Source: a virus. From it: a DNA stretch of 36,515 nucleotides. A program made the translations under genes and the position numbers. The stretch lies in IMG/VR virus record IMGVR_UViG_3300012920_000111, positions 1 through 36,515 of that record, one strand, 5' to 3'. Of the stretch, positions 28,792 to 36,515 are shown piece by piece; within the stretch, counting starts at the first letter, position 1, and each line of letters begins with the position of its first letter. The notes beneath the pieces are model-generated. The model ran no database searches. It was not told the DNA's origin and saw nothing but the letters and a program-made list of their open reading frames with translations.

Positions 28792-31700
28792 TGACAGACT
28801 CAAGTATTAACAATCTTCTTAACAACAACGAAGAAGATTTAAATTTACAATTAAATAAATTAGTTGAAGAAGAAAATAATAAAAATGCACAATCTTTAAA
28901 CACTAATGTTGTAAATTCTTCTAACTTTACAAATGTTTTTAAAGAAACTAATTATAAACCTTCCTATAACTTTGATGAATATATAAATGAAACTTTTTTT
29001 AATGAAGAACCTTTTGATTTTGCTTCAGAAGATTTTAGTATTACAAATAATATTTTTAATGACTTTACAGAAGAAAAACCTCAACAAGATTTAACAGGTT
29101 TAGCAAAAGGTTTAGGTATAGAAATTAGTACTGGTATAGGTGCTGATTTAGCTTTTGCTCCATTATTAACTCTTGGTCCTTTAGGTATCGCAGCTTATGG
29201 TGGAGGTCAATTTGCTGTTGGTTACTATGCAAATATCGCAGCACAAAAAGCTAGGGGTGTAAAAAAAATAAGTCAAGCTGAAGCTATAGCTGCTGGTCTT
29301 GTACAAATAATACCTGCTGGCACAACAGCAAAAGGTGTTAAAGGTATTGCAAAGAGTGGTGCTTTTGGTGCTGGCTTTGGTGTGGGTGAAACTTTCCTTA
29401 GAGATTTATTAGGAGATGATGTAACTCGTGATGAATATTTATTAAGTCTAGGTTTTGGTGGTGCTTTTGGTGCTGGTTTTAAAGGATCTTTAGATGGATT
29501 GAATGGTATTTTCAAAAAGATTGAAGGTAAAACAAACGTAGAAGCAGATGCTATATTAACTAAACAAGATAACAAAACTATTAATGATGCAGTTAAAAAT
29601 ATAGATACAGTATCAAAAAAACAAAAACAAAAATTAAAACAAGAAGGTGTAGATACTGATAAATTAGATCAAGAAATTAGTAAACGAAAGCAAACAACAA
29701 CAGAGCAAACACCAACAGTTCAAACAGAGGTCACACAAGAACTAACCTTTACAGCACCAGAAGCTTACAAAAGAACTAAACCTCGTTATGGCTCAGCAAA
29801 TTTACAATTTCAATCTGACTTTGATAAGTTGTCTTGGTCTTTAAGAAATGGAAGAAAAGTAAAAGCACAAAATGATGGAAAGATTTTAAAAGTATTTTTA
29901 GATCAAGGCTTTACAGAAAAAGAAGTTAGATTACATGGAGATAAAGTACACGCAAAACTTAAATCAATAGTAAAAGAACAAACTGGAAGTGCTAGTGCTT
30001 CAGTTGCAAATACAAGCGGTTTAAATTTAGAAGTACCAATACTTAAAGACTTTGCAAATAAAGTACAAACACCATTAAACAAACTAGATAGTGAAGGTGA
30101 TTTAGATTTAGGTAACACACAAGTAAATCCTCAAAAGATGAATCGTATTAAAGATATGAAAAAAGGTAAACAAGATTTTGTAACGCAAAAGATAAGAACA
30201 AAAAAAGAAGAAGGTGGTTTTAAAGGTGCTGAAAGAAAAAGTCAATTTGAGACTCAAGAAGGTGGAATAAGTAAAATGATTGATAGTAAAGGCAAAATTA
30301 CAGGTGATCCAAAACGTCTTAAATTTATAACTGAATATACAAAAAGAAAAGCATTACTAGAAGGCAAACTACCAACAGAAGAAGAAGTTGTTATAAACAA
30401 TCAAGGATTACAAATAGCTACAGATAGAGTTGCAAATTCAACTCAAAACTTTTTAGATACTATAAAGAAAAACGCTGGTAAAAATACTAAAAAAAGTCAA
30501 ACTGCTATAGATAAAGCAGGTGCAAAAATAATTGAAGGTGAAAAATTAGTAGATGATTGGTTAGGCATGGGTATTCCTTTAGGAACAAGACTAGGTAGAG
30601 CTATGAACGCTTTTAAAATTAAAGGTATAGAAGGTATAGAAGGCATGACACCTGCTGAAGTTATGAAGCTAAGTCCTTTAGAAAAGAAAAATTTAACACA
30701 ACAGAATGTAGATATTTCTCCAAGTCTTAATAAATTACTAGATCAAAGTGCAGACTTTCAAACAAATTTATTAGCAAAAATAAAAGAAGGACATGAAACT
30801 GGTGATTATTCTGCTGTTATAAAAGTTGCACAAGATATGAAAGATGCAAGTGGCAGTATAGAAAAAATGGTCAAATTATATAATGATGATGCTTTTGGTA
30901 AGTTTTTAAAAGTTGGAAGTCAAACTTCAAGAGTTATTAATGAAGTAGGTATTAATGGAGTTTTGTCTGGTCCTCCTTCTCAAATAGTAAACTTAAAATC
31001 TGGTATTGTAAAAACATTTTTTAAAGCCTTAGAAAATTTTGGTGGTACTTTAGATGTTGAAAATGGAAAAGGTTTAGTAAGACAAGAAGCACTTGAAGCT
31101 GCTAAAAGACATTTATTTGCATTACTCTATAACTTTGATTTTTCATTAAGAGTATGGAAAAGATCATGGGATATGGAAGATAACTTTGTAAATGTTGGTA
31201 ACTCTAAAATTGATACAGGTCAAAGATTTGTTATTTCATCTGAAAATTCTTTCTTTCCTTTAAGAACAGCTATTAATACAACAGGAAAAGCGATAAGACT
31301 TCCTAGCAGATTAATGACATCTAATGATGCTTTAATACAAACACCAAATATTATTGCTTCAACTGCTTATCATGCAACGTTAGAAGGAATAAAAAAAGGT
31401 TTAAAAGGGCAAGACTTAGATGATTATATTAAAGGTAGTATTGATGGAGTTACTCAGTACATATTAAAAGGACAAGAAGGACCATTAGGAAGATTAAAAC
31501 CTTTAGAAGAAAACTTATTTAGTAAAGAAGGTATAGGTCCAAGAGAATTTATTGACGATCCTGTTCTTGCTAAAATATTTCAAAGAGCTAAAAACTTTGG
31601 TAAAGAAATTACATACACACAACAAATAAGAGGTGGTCGTAGTGATGATGTTACAGATCCACTTGGTTTTTTTGCAGAAGAAATAAATAATCTAGCAATA

Positions 31701-33542
31701 CAATTTCCACCTGTAAGAACATTATTTAAGTTTACAAGAACACCAACTAATTTAATTAAAGATGTTATGAGGTATGTACCTATAGTCAATACACCTGCAA
31801 GATTTGGTGGTAGAACAAACTATAATCCTATTAATCGTATTCTTTTACCAGAAATAGCAGCAGACCTCAGAAGTCCTGATCCTCAAGTTCGTACAACTAC
31901 AAGAGGTCAAATCTATGTTGGTAATGCTTTTGGTTTAATTTTAGCTGGTTTAGCTTATAACCAGATATACCAACCAGCAAGTGAGTTTATAAGTTCAAGT
32001 GAATATGATAGTGAAGATGAAATACCAAAAACATTTTTAACTGATGGTGGTCCTAATTACTTTACAAAAGAAGGTGCTGCTAAATATATCTCTCTTTTAA
32101 AAAGTGGTTGGTTGCCATACTCAAGAGCATATTTATTATATGACGAAGATGGAGAAATATTATTTGATGAAGATGGAAAACCAAAATATACTTATGTATC
32201 TTTTGAAACCTTGGCAGACCCAGTAGCATCTTTTATAAAATTATGGGTTGACTTTCAAGGTATGTCTCCATTCTTTACTAAAAAACAAGACAGAATATAT
32301 GATGAATTTACTATTGGTTGGTCTGCTTTTATAGGTCGTAACTTTACAAATAAAAGTTATGTTCAACAAATATCTGAAACAATGGATTTCTTTTCAGCTT
32401 TACCAGAAGTAACAAGTGGTGATCAAGATCCAGAAGATACTATAAGTTATCAAAGGCAAAGAAATATAGCTTACCTATCTAGATTATTTGAATCTTCTGT
32501 TACTCCTTACAGTAGTCTAATTGAAGATTTACAACGTATGCCAGCAGATATAGCAGCAAACCTTTTAGGAGTAGATGAAGAAACAGCACAAAGACTTAGA
32601 AAAGAGGGTTCAGAAGGTATTACTAAATATGCAATAGAAGTGCTTGGTAAAGAAATAAGCTTAGGTAATGTTAAGAATAAAAGAATTATTAGGTTGTTTG
32701 CAAAACTTGATAAAAAAACATACTCAGGAGATTTTGCTGATTTAACAAGGAATCTAAAAAACTTTAGATTTTTAACAAATGAAGATAAATTAGGTTTGTC
32801 GGATTTTGACTATAACGCAGTAAATACTCAACTACAGTATTTACATGGATTAGTTCAAGAAGCAAAACAATATGTACCTTCAAATGTTGGTGGAGATTTA
32901 CCTTTTCAAGTAGAACATATAACAAATGATGTAATTACATATCCTTCAAGACAAGGTTTTAATTTATTTACAAATGCAAAATTTTCAAAAAGTAATAATA
33001 ATTTAATACACGAAGCAACTTATACAATTGGCAGATTAATTCCAGAACCACCTAATGTTATTAGAGGTAGCAAAGTAAAAAGCTTTGTAAAGAACTCTAA
33101 TTTTAGTAGTAAATTTTTTAAGGAAATAAAATTAGATACAATAGAATATAACAACTTAAGAAAATATGTAAATACAAGTATTTTAAATTATGGAGGAAAA
33201 AATTATAATATTGCTGATGCTATGAAAGCTTATCTAAAAGGTGAACTTGAATTAACTGAAAAAGGATTTTCTGCTGGTCAGTACAATTATGAAGCTAATA
33301 AACAACAAATTGAAAGATATGGTTTAAGATCAAATGAAGGGCAAATAGCAGCAGATAGAATATATAAAGTATTAAATAAATTAAATCAAGAATTTATAAA
33401 CTCAGGTATTGAAAATTATTTGAAAGCAACTTATAGCGAAGAAGATTTAGAAGATAGAATAAATGTAAAACTAGATCAACAAACGAATTATAATAATGAA
33501 GTAGAAACTATTTTAGATCAACTTAACTTTAAAAGGTTTTAA
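28791..33542 (+). CDS. Large internal virion protein (gp16-like ejectosome component)
   Basis: 1583 aa, longest gene; T7 gp16 is 1318. The N-terminal 100 residues are acidic and Asn/Phe-rich. A hydrophobic Gly/Ala-rich stretch (about 95-240, LGIEISTGIGADLAFAPLLT and AFGAGFGVGETF) may enter the inner membrane. A long charged helical region follows, then a C-terminal part with SRVINEVGINGVLSGPPSQI, FDFSLRVWKRSWDME and PARFGGRTNYNPI, the conserved part of podovirus internal core proteins. No transglycosylase motif is seen in its N-terminus; that activity lies in the gene before. It would form the inner-membrane part of the DNA ejection channel. Confidence 0.85.
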   Translation: MTDSSINNLLNNNEEDLNLQLNKLVEEENNKNAQSLNTNVVNSSNFTNVFKETNYKPSYNFDEYINETFFNEEPFDFASEDFSITNNIFNDFTEEKPQQDLTGLAKGLGIEISTGIGADLAFAPLLTLGPLGIAAYGGGQFAVGYYANIAAQKARGVKKISQAEAIAAGLVQIIPAGTTAKGVKGIAKSGAFGAGFGVGETFLRDLLGDDVTRDEYLLSLGFGGAFGAGFKGSLDGLNGIFKKIEGKTNVEADAILTKQDNKTINDAVKNIDTVSKKQKQKLKQEGVDTDKLDQEISKRKQTTTEQTPTVQTEVTQELTFTAPEAYKRTKPRYGSANLQFQSDFDKLSWSLRNGRKVKAQNDGKILKVFLDQGFTEKEVRLHGDKVHAKLKSIVKEQTGSASASVANTSGLNLEVPILKDFANKVQTPLNKLDSEGDLDLGNTQVNPQKMNRIKDMKKGKQDFVTQKIRTKKEEGGFKGAERKSQFETQEGGISKMIDSKGKITGDPKRLKFITEYTKRKALLEGKLPTEEEVVINNQGLQIATDRVANSTQNFLDTIKKNAGKNTKKSQTAIDKAGAKIIEGEKLVDDWLGMGIPLGTRLGRAMNAFKIKGIEGIEGMTPAEVMKLSPLEKKNLTQQNVDISPSLNKLLDQSADFQTNLLAKIKEGHETGDYSAVIKVAQDMKDASGSIEKMVKLYNDDAFGKFLKVGSQTSRVINEVGINGVLSGPPSQIVNLKSGIVKTFFKALENFGGTLDVENGKGLVRQEALEAAKRHLFALLYNFDFSLRVWKRSWDMEDNFVNVGNSKIDTGQRFVISSENSFFPLRTAINTTGKAIRLPSRLMTSNDALIQTPNIIASTAYHATLEGIKKGLKGQDLDDYIKGSIDGVTQYILKGQEGPLGRLKPLEENLFSKEGIGPREFIDDPVLAKIFQRAKNFGKEITYTQQIRGGRSDDVTDPLGFFAEEINNLAIQFPPVRTLFKFTRTPTNLIKDVMRYVPIVNTPARFGGRTNYNPINRILLPEIAADLRSPDPQVRTTTRGQIYVGNAFGLILAGLAYNQIYQPASEFISSSEYDSEDEIPKTFLTDGGPNYFTKEGAAKYISLLKSGWLPYSRAYLLYDEDGEILFDEDGKPKYTYVSFETLADPVASFIKLWVDFQGMSPFFTKKQDRIYDEFTIGWSAFIGRNFTNKSYVQQISETMDFFSALPEVTSGDQDPEDTISYQRQRNIAYLSRLFESSVTPYSSLIEDLQRMPADIAANLLGVDEETAQRLRKEGSEGITKYAIEVLGKEISLGNVKNKRIIRLFAKLDKKTYSGDFADLTRNLKNFRFLTNEDKLGLSDFDYNAVNTQLQYLHGLVQEAKQYVPSNVGGDLPFQVEHITNDVITYPSRQGFNLFTNAKFSKSNNNLIHEATYTIGRLIPEPPNVIRGSKVKSFVKNSNFSSKFFKEIKLDTIEYNNLRKYVNTSILNYGGKNYNIADAMKAYLKGELELTEKGFSAGQYNYEANKQQIERYGLRSNEGQIAADRIYKVLNKLNQEFINSGIENYLKATYSEEDLEDRINVKLDQQTNYNNEVETILDQLNFKRF

Positions 33543-33544
33543 TT

Positions 33545-35038
33545 ATGGCTACTAACACCACCGCAACAACGCAGACTCATAATGGCACAGGTAGTCAAGC
33601 TAACTTTGCTATATCATTTTCATTCTTAGCTGATAGTGAAGTTGATGTAACAGTAGGAGGAGTATTAAAAACATTAGGTACACACTATACAATAACTGGT
33701 TCTACTCTTACTTTTACTTCTGGTAACATACCCCCTTCTGGTACAGGTAATATTAAATTTACTAGAGATACAAATATCAGTACAAAGAAAGTAGATTTTA
33801 CAGATGGTAGTGTTTTAACTGAAACAGATTTAGATACAAACGCAGATCAAATATTATTTGCTCAACAAGAAATTACAGATAAATTAAGTGGAATTGAAGA
33901 AGGAGCAACCGCAGATCAGACAGCTAGTGAAATAAGAACACTTGTAGAAAGTGCTAGTGATAGCAACGTGTTTACTGATGCAGACCATACTAAATTAAAT
34001 AATATAGAATCTAATGCAACTGCCGATCAATCTAATGCTGAGATAAAGACAGCTTATGAAGCAAATTCCGATACTAATGCCTTTACTGATGCAGAGAAAA
34101 CAAAGCTATCAGGTATAGCTACTGGTGCTGAAGTAAACGTACAGTCCGACTTTAATGCTACTTCTGGTGATGCTGTAATCCTTAATAAACCAACCATACC
34201 AAGTGCTTTAAATGATCTGTCAGATGTTAATACTTCTGGTGTGGCTGATGGCAAGATACTTAAATATCAAGCATCAAGCAGTACTTTTATTATTGCTGAT
34301 GATGCTAATACTGGAGGTGGAGGTGGTAATTTAACAGATGGAGATAAAGGTGATATTACTGTTTCTGGTTCTGGTTCAATTTTTACAATAGATAATGATG
34401 CTGTTACAAGAGATAAGATTAATGCAATATCAACATCTTCTTTACCAAGTTTTGAAGCTAAAGGTACTTCTGGATCTACAGAAGGTTACATACAACTTAA
34501 CTGTGCTGAAAACTCTCATGGTATAAAACTTAAATCACCTCCTCATAGTGCTGCTGCAAGTTATACTTTTACATTTCCTCAAAATATACAGAATGGTCAG
34601 TTCTTAACTACTGATGCAAACGGAAATACATCTTGGTCTGCAATAGATTTAACAGCTTTAAGTGCATCTAATTTAACTTCTGGAACTGTACCAGATGCTA
34701 GATTCCCTGCTACGTTACCAGCAGCTTCAGCAGCTAACTTAACAGCGATACCTGCTGCTAATATTACAGGTACATTACCTGCGATAAGTGCAGCTAATTT
34801 AACTAATATCCCTGCTGCAAACATAACTGGTACATTACCTGCAATAGATGGATCTAATCTTACTGGTATTTCTACTACAGCAACGGTAGCTGGTGGTGCT
34901 ATCTATGAGAATAGTGCTACTATTAGTTCAACTCACACGATTGCGTCAGGTACTAATGGAATGAGTGCAGGGCCAGTTTCCGTTAGTAGCGGAGTCACCT
35001 TAACTATCAGTTCTGGTAGTGTCTATACAGTAGTTTAA
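33545..35038 (+). CDS. Tail fibre protein (T7 gp17-like N-terminus)
   Basis: 497 aa; T7 gp17 is 553. Residues 1-115 match the T7 tail-fibre attachment domain: HNGTGSQANFAISFSFLADS, LTFTSGNIPPSGTGNIKFTR and TDLDTNADQILFAQQEITDK. Two related ~40-residue units follow (IRTLVESASDSNVFTDADHT and IKTAYEANSDTNAFTDAEKT, each then KL-x-x-I), then Gly-rich and beta repeats, including a 4-fold AANLTxIPAANITGTLPA-type repeat at about 398-440. The end is short and hydrophobic (SGSVYTVV). Trimeric shaft by family. Receptor binding may be shared with the following three genes. Confidence 0.9.
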   Translation: MATNTTATTQTHNGTGSQANFAISFSFLADSEVDVTVGGVLKTLGTHYTITGSTLTFTSGNIPPSGTGNIKFTRDTNISTKKVDFTDGSVLTETDLDTNADQILFAQQEITDKLSGIEEGATADQTASEIRTLVESASDSNVFTDADHTKLNNIESNATADQSNAEIKTAYEANSDTNAFTDAEKTKLSGIATGAEVNVQSDFNATSGDAVILNKPTIPSALNDLSDVNTSGVADGKILKYQASSSTFIIADDANTGGGGGNLTDGDKGDITVSGSGSIFTIDNDAVTRDKINAISTSSLPSFEAKGTSGSTEGYIQLNCAENSHGIKLKSPPHSAAASYTFTFPQNIQNGQFLTTDANGNTSWSAIDLTALSASNLTSGTVPDARFPATLPAASAANLTAIPAANITGTLPAISAANLTNIPAANITGTLPAIDGSNLTGISTTATVAGGAIYENSATISSTHTIASGTNGMSAGPVSVSSGVTLTISSGSVYTVV

Positions 35039-35040
35039 TT

Positions 35041-35583
35041 ATGCCTATAACATTTAACGGAAACGGAACTATTACAGGATTAACAACTTTGCCAGATTCA
35101 GCTATGGCTAGTGGATCTGTCATTCAAGTTATTACTACAACAAAAACAGATGTGTTTTCTGAAAGTCTAGCTTCTGGTGCATTTAGTGCTGACGCTATGA
35201 GTCTGTCTATTACCCCAAGTAGTGCCAGTAATAAAATTCATATTGCAGTTAATTGTTTTTTAGGTTCATCGACAACTTCAAGAGGAAATATAACTATATA
35301 CAAAGCAGGGTCAGTTCTGACAGGTTCTATTGGTGATGCCGATGGAAATAAAAATAGAACTTCTTTACAAGTTGGATTTAATAATACTGCAAGAGGAAAT
35401 ACTGCTGGTGGTACATATGTAGATACTGCTGGTGGTACAAGTGCAATTACTTACAGCGTAAGATTAAGTCATGGTGGAAGTAGCACTCAAACGATATATT
35501 TAAACAGAGTACATTCTGAAAGTGATACTGATGATTATTCAAGAAGTGCATCTACAATTACTCTTATGGAGGTAGTAGCATGA
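35041..35583 (+). CDS. Tail-fibre-like virion protein, paralogue A
   Basis: 180 aa, Ser/Thr/Gly-rich. A short N-terminal module (PITFNGNGTITGLTTLPDSA) leads to the shared beta domain from about residue 28: VIQVITTTKTDVFSE, SLSITPSSASNKIHIAVN, TTSRGNITIYKAGSVLTGS, TSAITYSVRLSHGG and the end STITLMEVVA. This domain recurs in the proteins at 35580 and 43. It begins 2 bp after the tail fibre gene and overlaps the next gene by 4 bp (ATGA), so it is part of the fibre transcript. Probably a fibre accessory or tip protein. Confidence 0.65.
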   Translation: MPITFNGNGTITGLTTLPDSAMASGSVIQVITTTKTDVFSESLASGAFSADAMSLSITPSSASNKIHIAVNCFLGSSTTSRGNITIYKAGSVLTGSIGDADGNKNRTSLQVGFNNTARGNTAGGTYVDTAGGTSAITYSVRLSHGGSSTQTIYLNRVHSESDTDDYSRSASTITLMEVVA

Positions 35584-36191
35584 GCCAGATCAAACTAAAA
35601 CATAGCGGTGGTAATTCAGTAATCATAGCTGCACCAGATAGTAACCCTGCATCTGATCGCACTCTTAAATTACCTAGTGATGGTGATGGTACTATCCTTA
35701 CTACAAACTCTGCTACAGGTAAAATTCTTCAAATTCAATCAACAGTCCTTACAGGTGTTGTAAGTACTACTTCCTCAAGTTATACTGACATATCAGGATT
35801 TAGTGTAAACATAACTCCTAGTGCTACGTCTAGTAAGATTTTGGTACAAGTAGCAATGAGAGTATCAGGAATAGATGAAGAAGCATATCTTCAAATGATA
35901 AGAAGTGTTGGTGGTACTGATACTGCAATAGGCAACGGTACAGGTGGAAATCATGCTTCATTTACTTCATTAGTGGGCTGGTCTGCTGGTAATGGTTATT
36001 ATGATTATCATGATGTTCCATTTCTTTTTCTTGATTCACCAAATACCACTTCTGCTATTACTTATAAATTGCAATGGAGAAGACAACAAAGTTCAACTTT
36101 ATATATAGGTAGAACAGGATATTCAACAACAGCATCAAGCTATTCTGGCAGTTCTTCAAATACAATAATGGTAATGGAGGTAGCAGGTTAA
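35580..36191 (+). CDS. Tail-fibre-like virion protein, paralogue B
   Basis: 203 aa. The N-terminal module (SQIKLKHSGGNSVIIAAPDS, NPASDRTLKLPSDGDGT) is a common connector at the start of phage fibre proteins. The shared beta domain starts at about residue 47: KILQIQSTVLTGVVS, GFSVNITPSATSSKILVQVA, then LDSPNTTSAITYKLQWRRQQ and IMVMEVAG at the end. It is closest to the protein at 43 in the central ITPSATxSKILV and SPNTTSA motifs. The three paralogues differ mainly in their N-terminal modules, which argues for domain shuffling. Confidence 0.65.
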   Translation: MSQIKLKHSGGNSVIIAAPDSNPASDRTLKLPSDGDGTILTTNSATGKILQIQSTVLTGVVSTTSSSYTDISGFSVNITPSATSSKILVQVAMRVSGIDEEAYLQMIRSVGGTDTAIGNGTGGNHASFTSLVGWSAGNGYYDYHDVPFLFLDSPNTTSAITYKLQWRRQQSSTLYIGRTGYSTTASSYSGSSSNTIMVMEVAG

Positions 36192-36222
36192 TGGCTATCT
36201 TTTATAATTAAGGTAAAACACT

Positions 36223-36515
36223 ATGGCACTAGATCACGAAGCTATTTACAAGGCATACGCAGGAACAGTTGTTTCTATTGATGACTCTGCTGGTGCGTTT
36301 GATAAAGATGGTAATTCAGTAACTCTTGAGCAATCTAAAATAGATACTGCAAGAACTGAACTTAATACGGCTGCAGCTCAAATCAAGTATCAAACTGATA
36401 GAACAACTGATGGTTCTACAACCTATGCTTCTATAGGAGATCAGTTGGATATGTTATATAAAGATATAGTAGCTGGAACTGTTACCACTTCTGGTACATG
36501 GGCTACTCATATCAA
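36223..36515 (+). CDS. Small tail-region protein (XkdW-like), 5' part; continues at 1-46
   Basis: 97 complete codons before the contig end; joined with 1-46 the protein is 107 aa. MALDHEAIYKAYAGTVVSID, then DSAGAFDKDGNSVTLEQSKI, DTARTELNTAAAQIKYQTDR and the tail GTWATHIKAVKDANPKP. The AIYKAYxxxVxIDD start is one I recall from short cyanophage proteins that resemble XkdW. The middle is a long helix. It sits between fibre-like genes and is likely a tail or fibre chaperone-type protein, which is inference. The ATG follows AGGTAAAACACT. Confidence 0.7.
   Translation, partial: MALDHEAIYKAYAGTVVSIDDSAGAFDKDGNSVTLEQSKIDTARTELNTAAAQIKYQTDRTTDGSTTYASIGDQLDMLYKDIVAGTVTTSGTWATHI
36501..36515. repeat. 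Contig-end overlap, right copy
   Basis: GGCTACTCATATCAA, identical to bases 1-15. It marks the closure of the map. Confidence 0.93.

Noticed and set aside
29273-29575. 100-aa minus-strand ORF within the gp16-like gene
   Set aside because: Shadow of a Gly/Ala/Lys-rich coding stretch; Pro/Ser/Ala-rich product typical of antisense translation.
36191-36211. Six-residue ORF between the fibre paralogue B and the XkdW-like gene
   Set aside because: Chance start at the stop codon overlap; no meaningful product.
1-36515. CRISPR array, insertion sequence or photosynthesis/auxiliary metabolic genes (psbA, hli, talC, nrd, pstS)
   Set aside because: No spaced repeats, no transposase and none of these protein families appear among the reading frames.

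Overview
The window is an essentially complete, AT-rich genome of a T7-like podovirus (Autographiviridae type), probably a marine phage. It encodes a single-subunit RNA polymerase, the T7-type replication set minus a DNA polymerase, and the full T7-order virion block: portal, scaffold, capsid, two tail tubular proteins, four internal-core genes, tail fibre and terminase. Several small accessory families resemble ones I remember from marine picocyanobacterial podoviruses, such as the basic proteins flanking the capsid gene, the secreted proteins on the minus strand and the small OmpA/porin-like barrel. I therefore infer a cyanophage (Prochlorococcus/Synechococcus). A pelagiphage relative cannot be excluded from sequence alone.

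The contig is closed. Its last 15 bases equal its first 15, and one ORF (36223..36515 continuing into 1..46) reads through the join without a frameshift, so the unique length is 36,500 bp. The break point lies within the tail genes. The physical genome ends are more likely in the 484-bp non-coding region after terL (5669-6152), which also carries the early promoters.

Layout from the inferred left end. (1) 6153-10411 is the early region: an ArdC-like antirestriction/zincin protein, several small proteins of unknown function, a NrdR-like zinc ribbon, a complete tyrosine integrase and two small genes that share a translational-coupling sequence. (2) 10404-12800 is the phage RNA polymerase. (3) 12874-16350 holds DNA metabolism: gp2.5-like SSB, endonuclease I, primase-helicase and 5'-3' exonuclease. 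No DNA polymerase gene and no T7-type amidase lysozyme are present. (4) A strong hairpin (16352-16387) separates this from 16464-36515 plus 1-678, the virion genes. These include a cluster of tiny Lys/Arg-rich proteins on both sides of the capsid gene and a terminator just after the capsid, where T7 has its T-phi terminator. (5) 747-1713 holds an outer-membrane-barrel-like protein and a membrane protein. (6) 1898-3124 is a minus-strand operon of a two-TM holin-like protein and two secreted proteins. (7) 3233-5668 holds two small genes, terS and terL.

The virus appears to enter with an early antirestriction function, transcribe later genes with its own polymerase, and prepare forks and recombination intermediates with its own SSB, helicase, nuclease and resolvase. 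DNA synthesis must come from a host polymerase. The integrase gives it at least the genetic potential for lysogeny.
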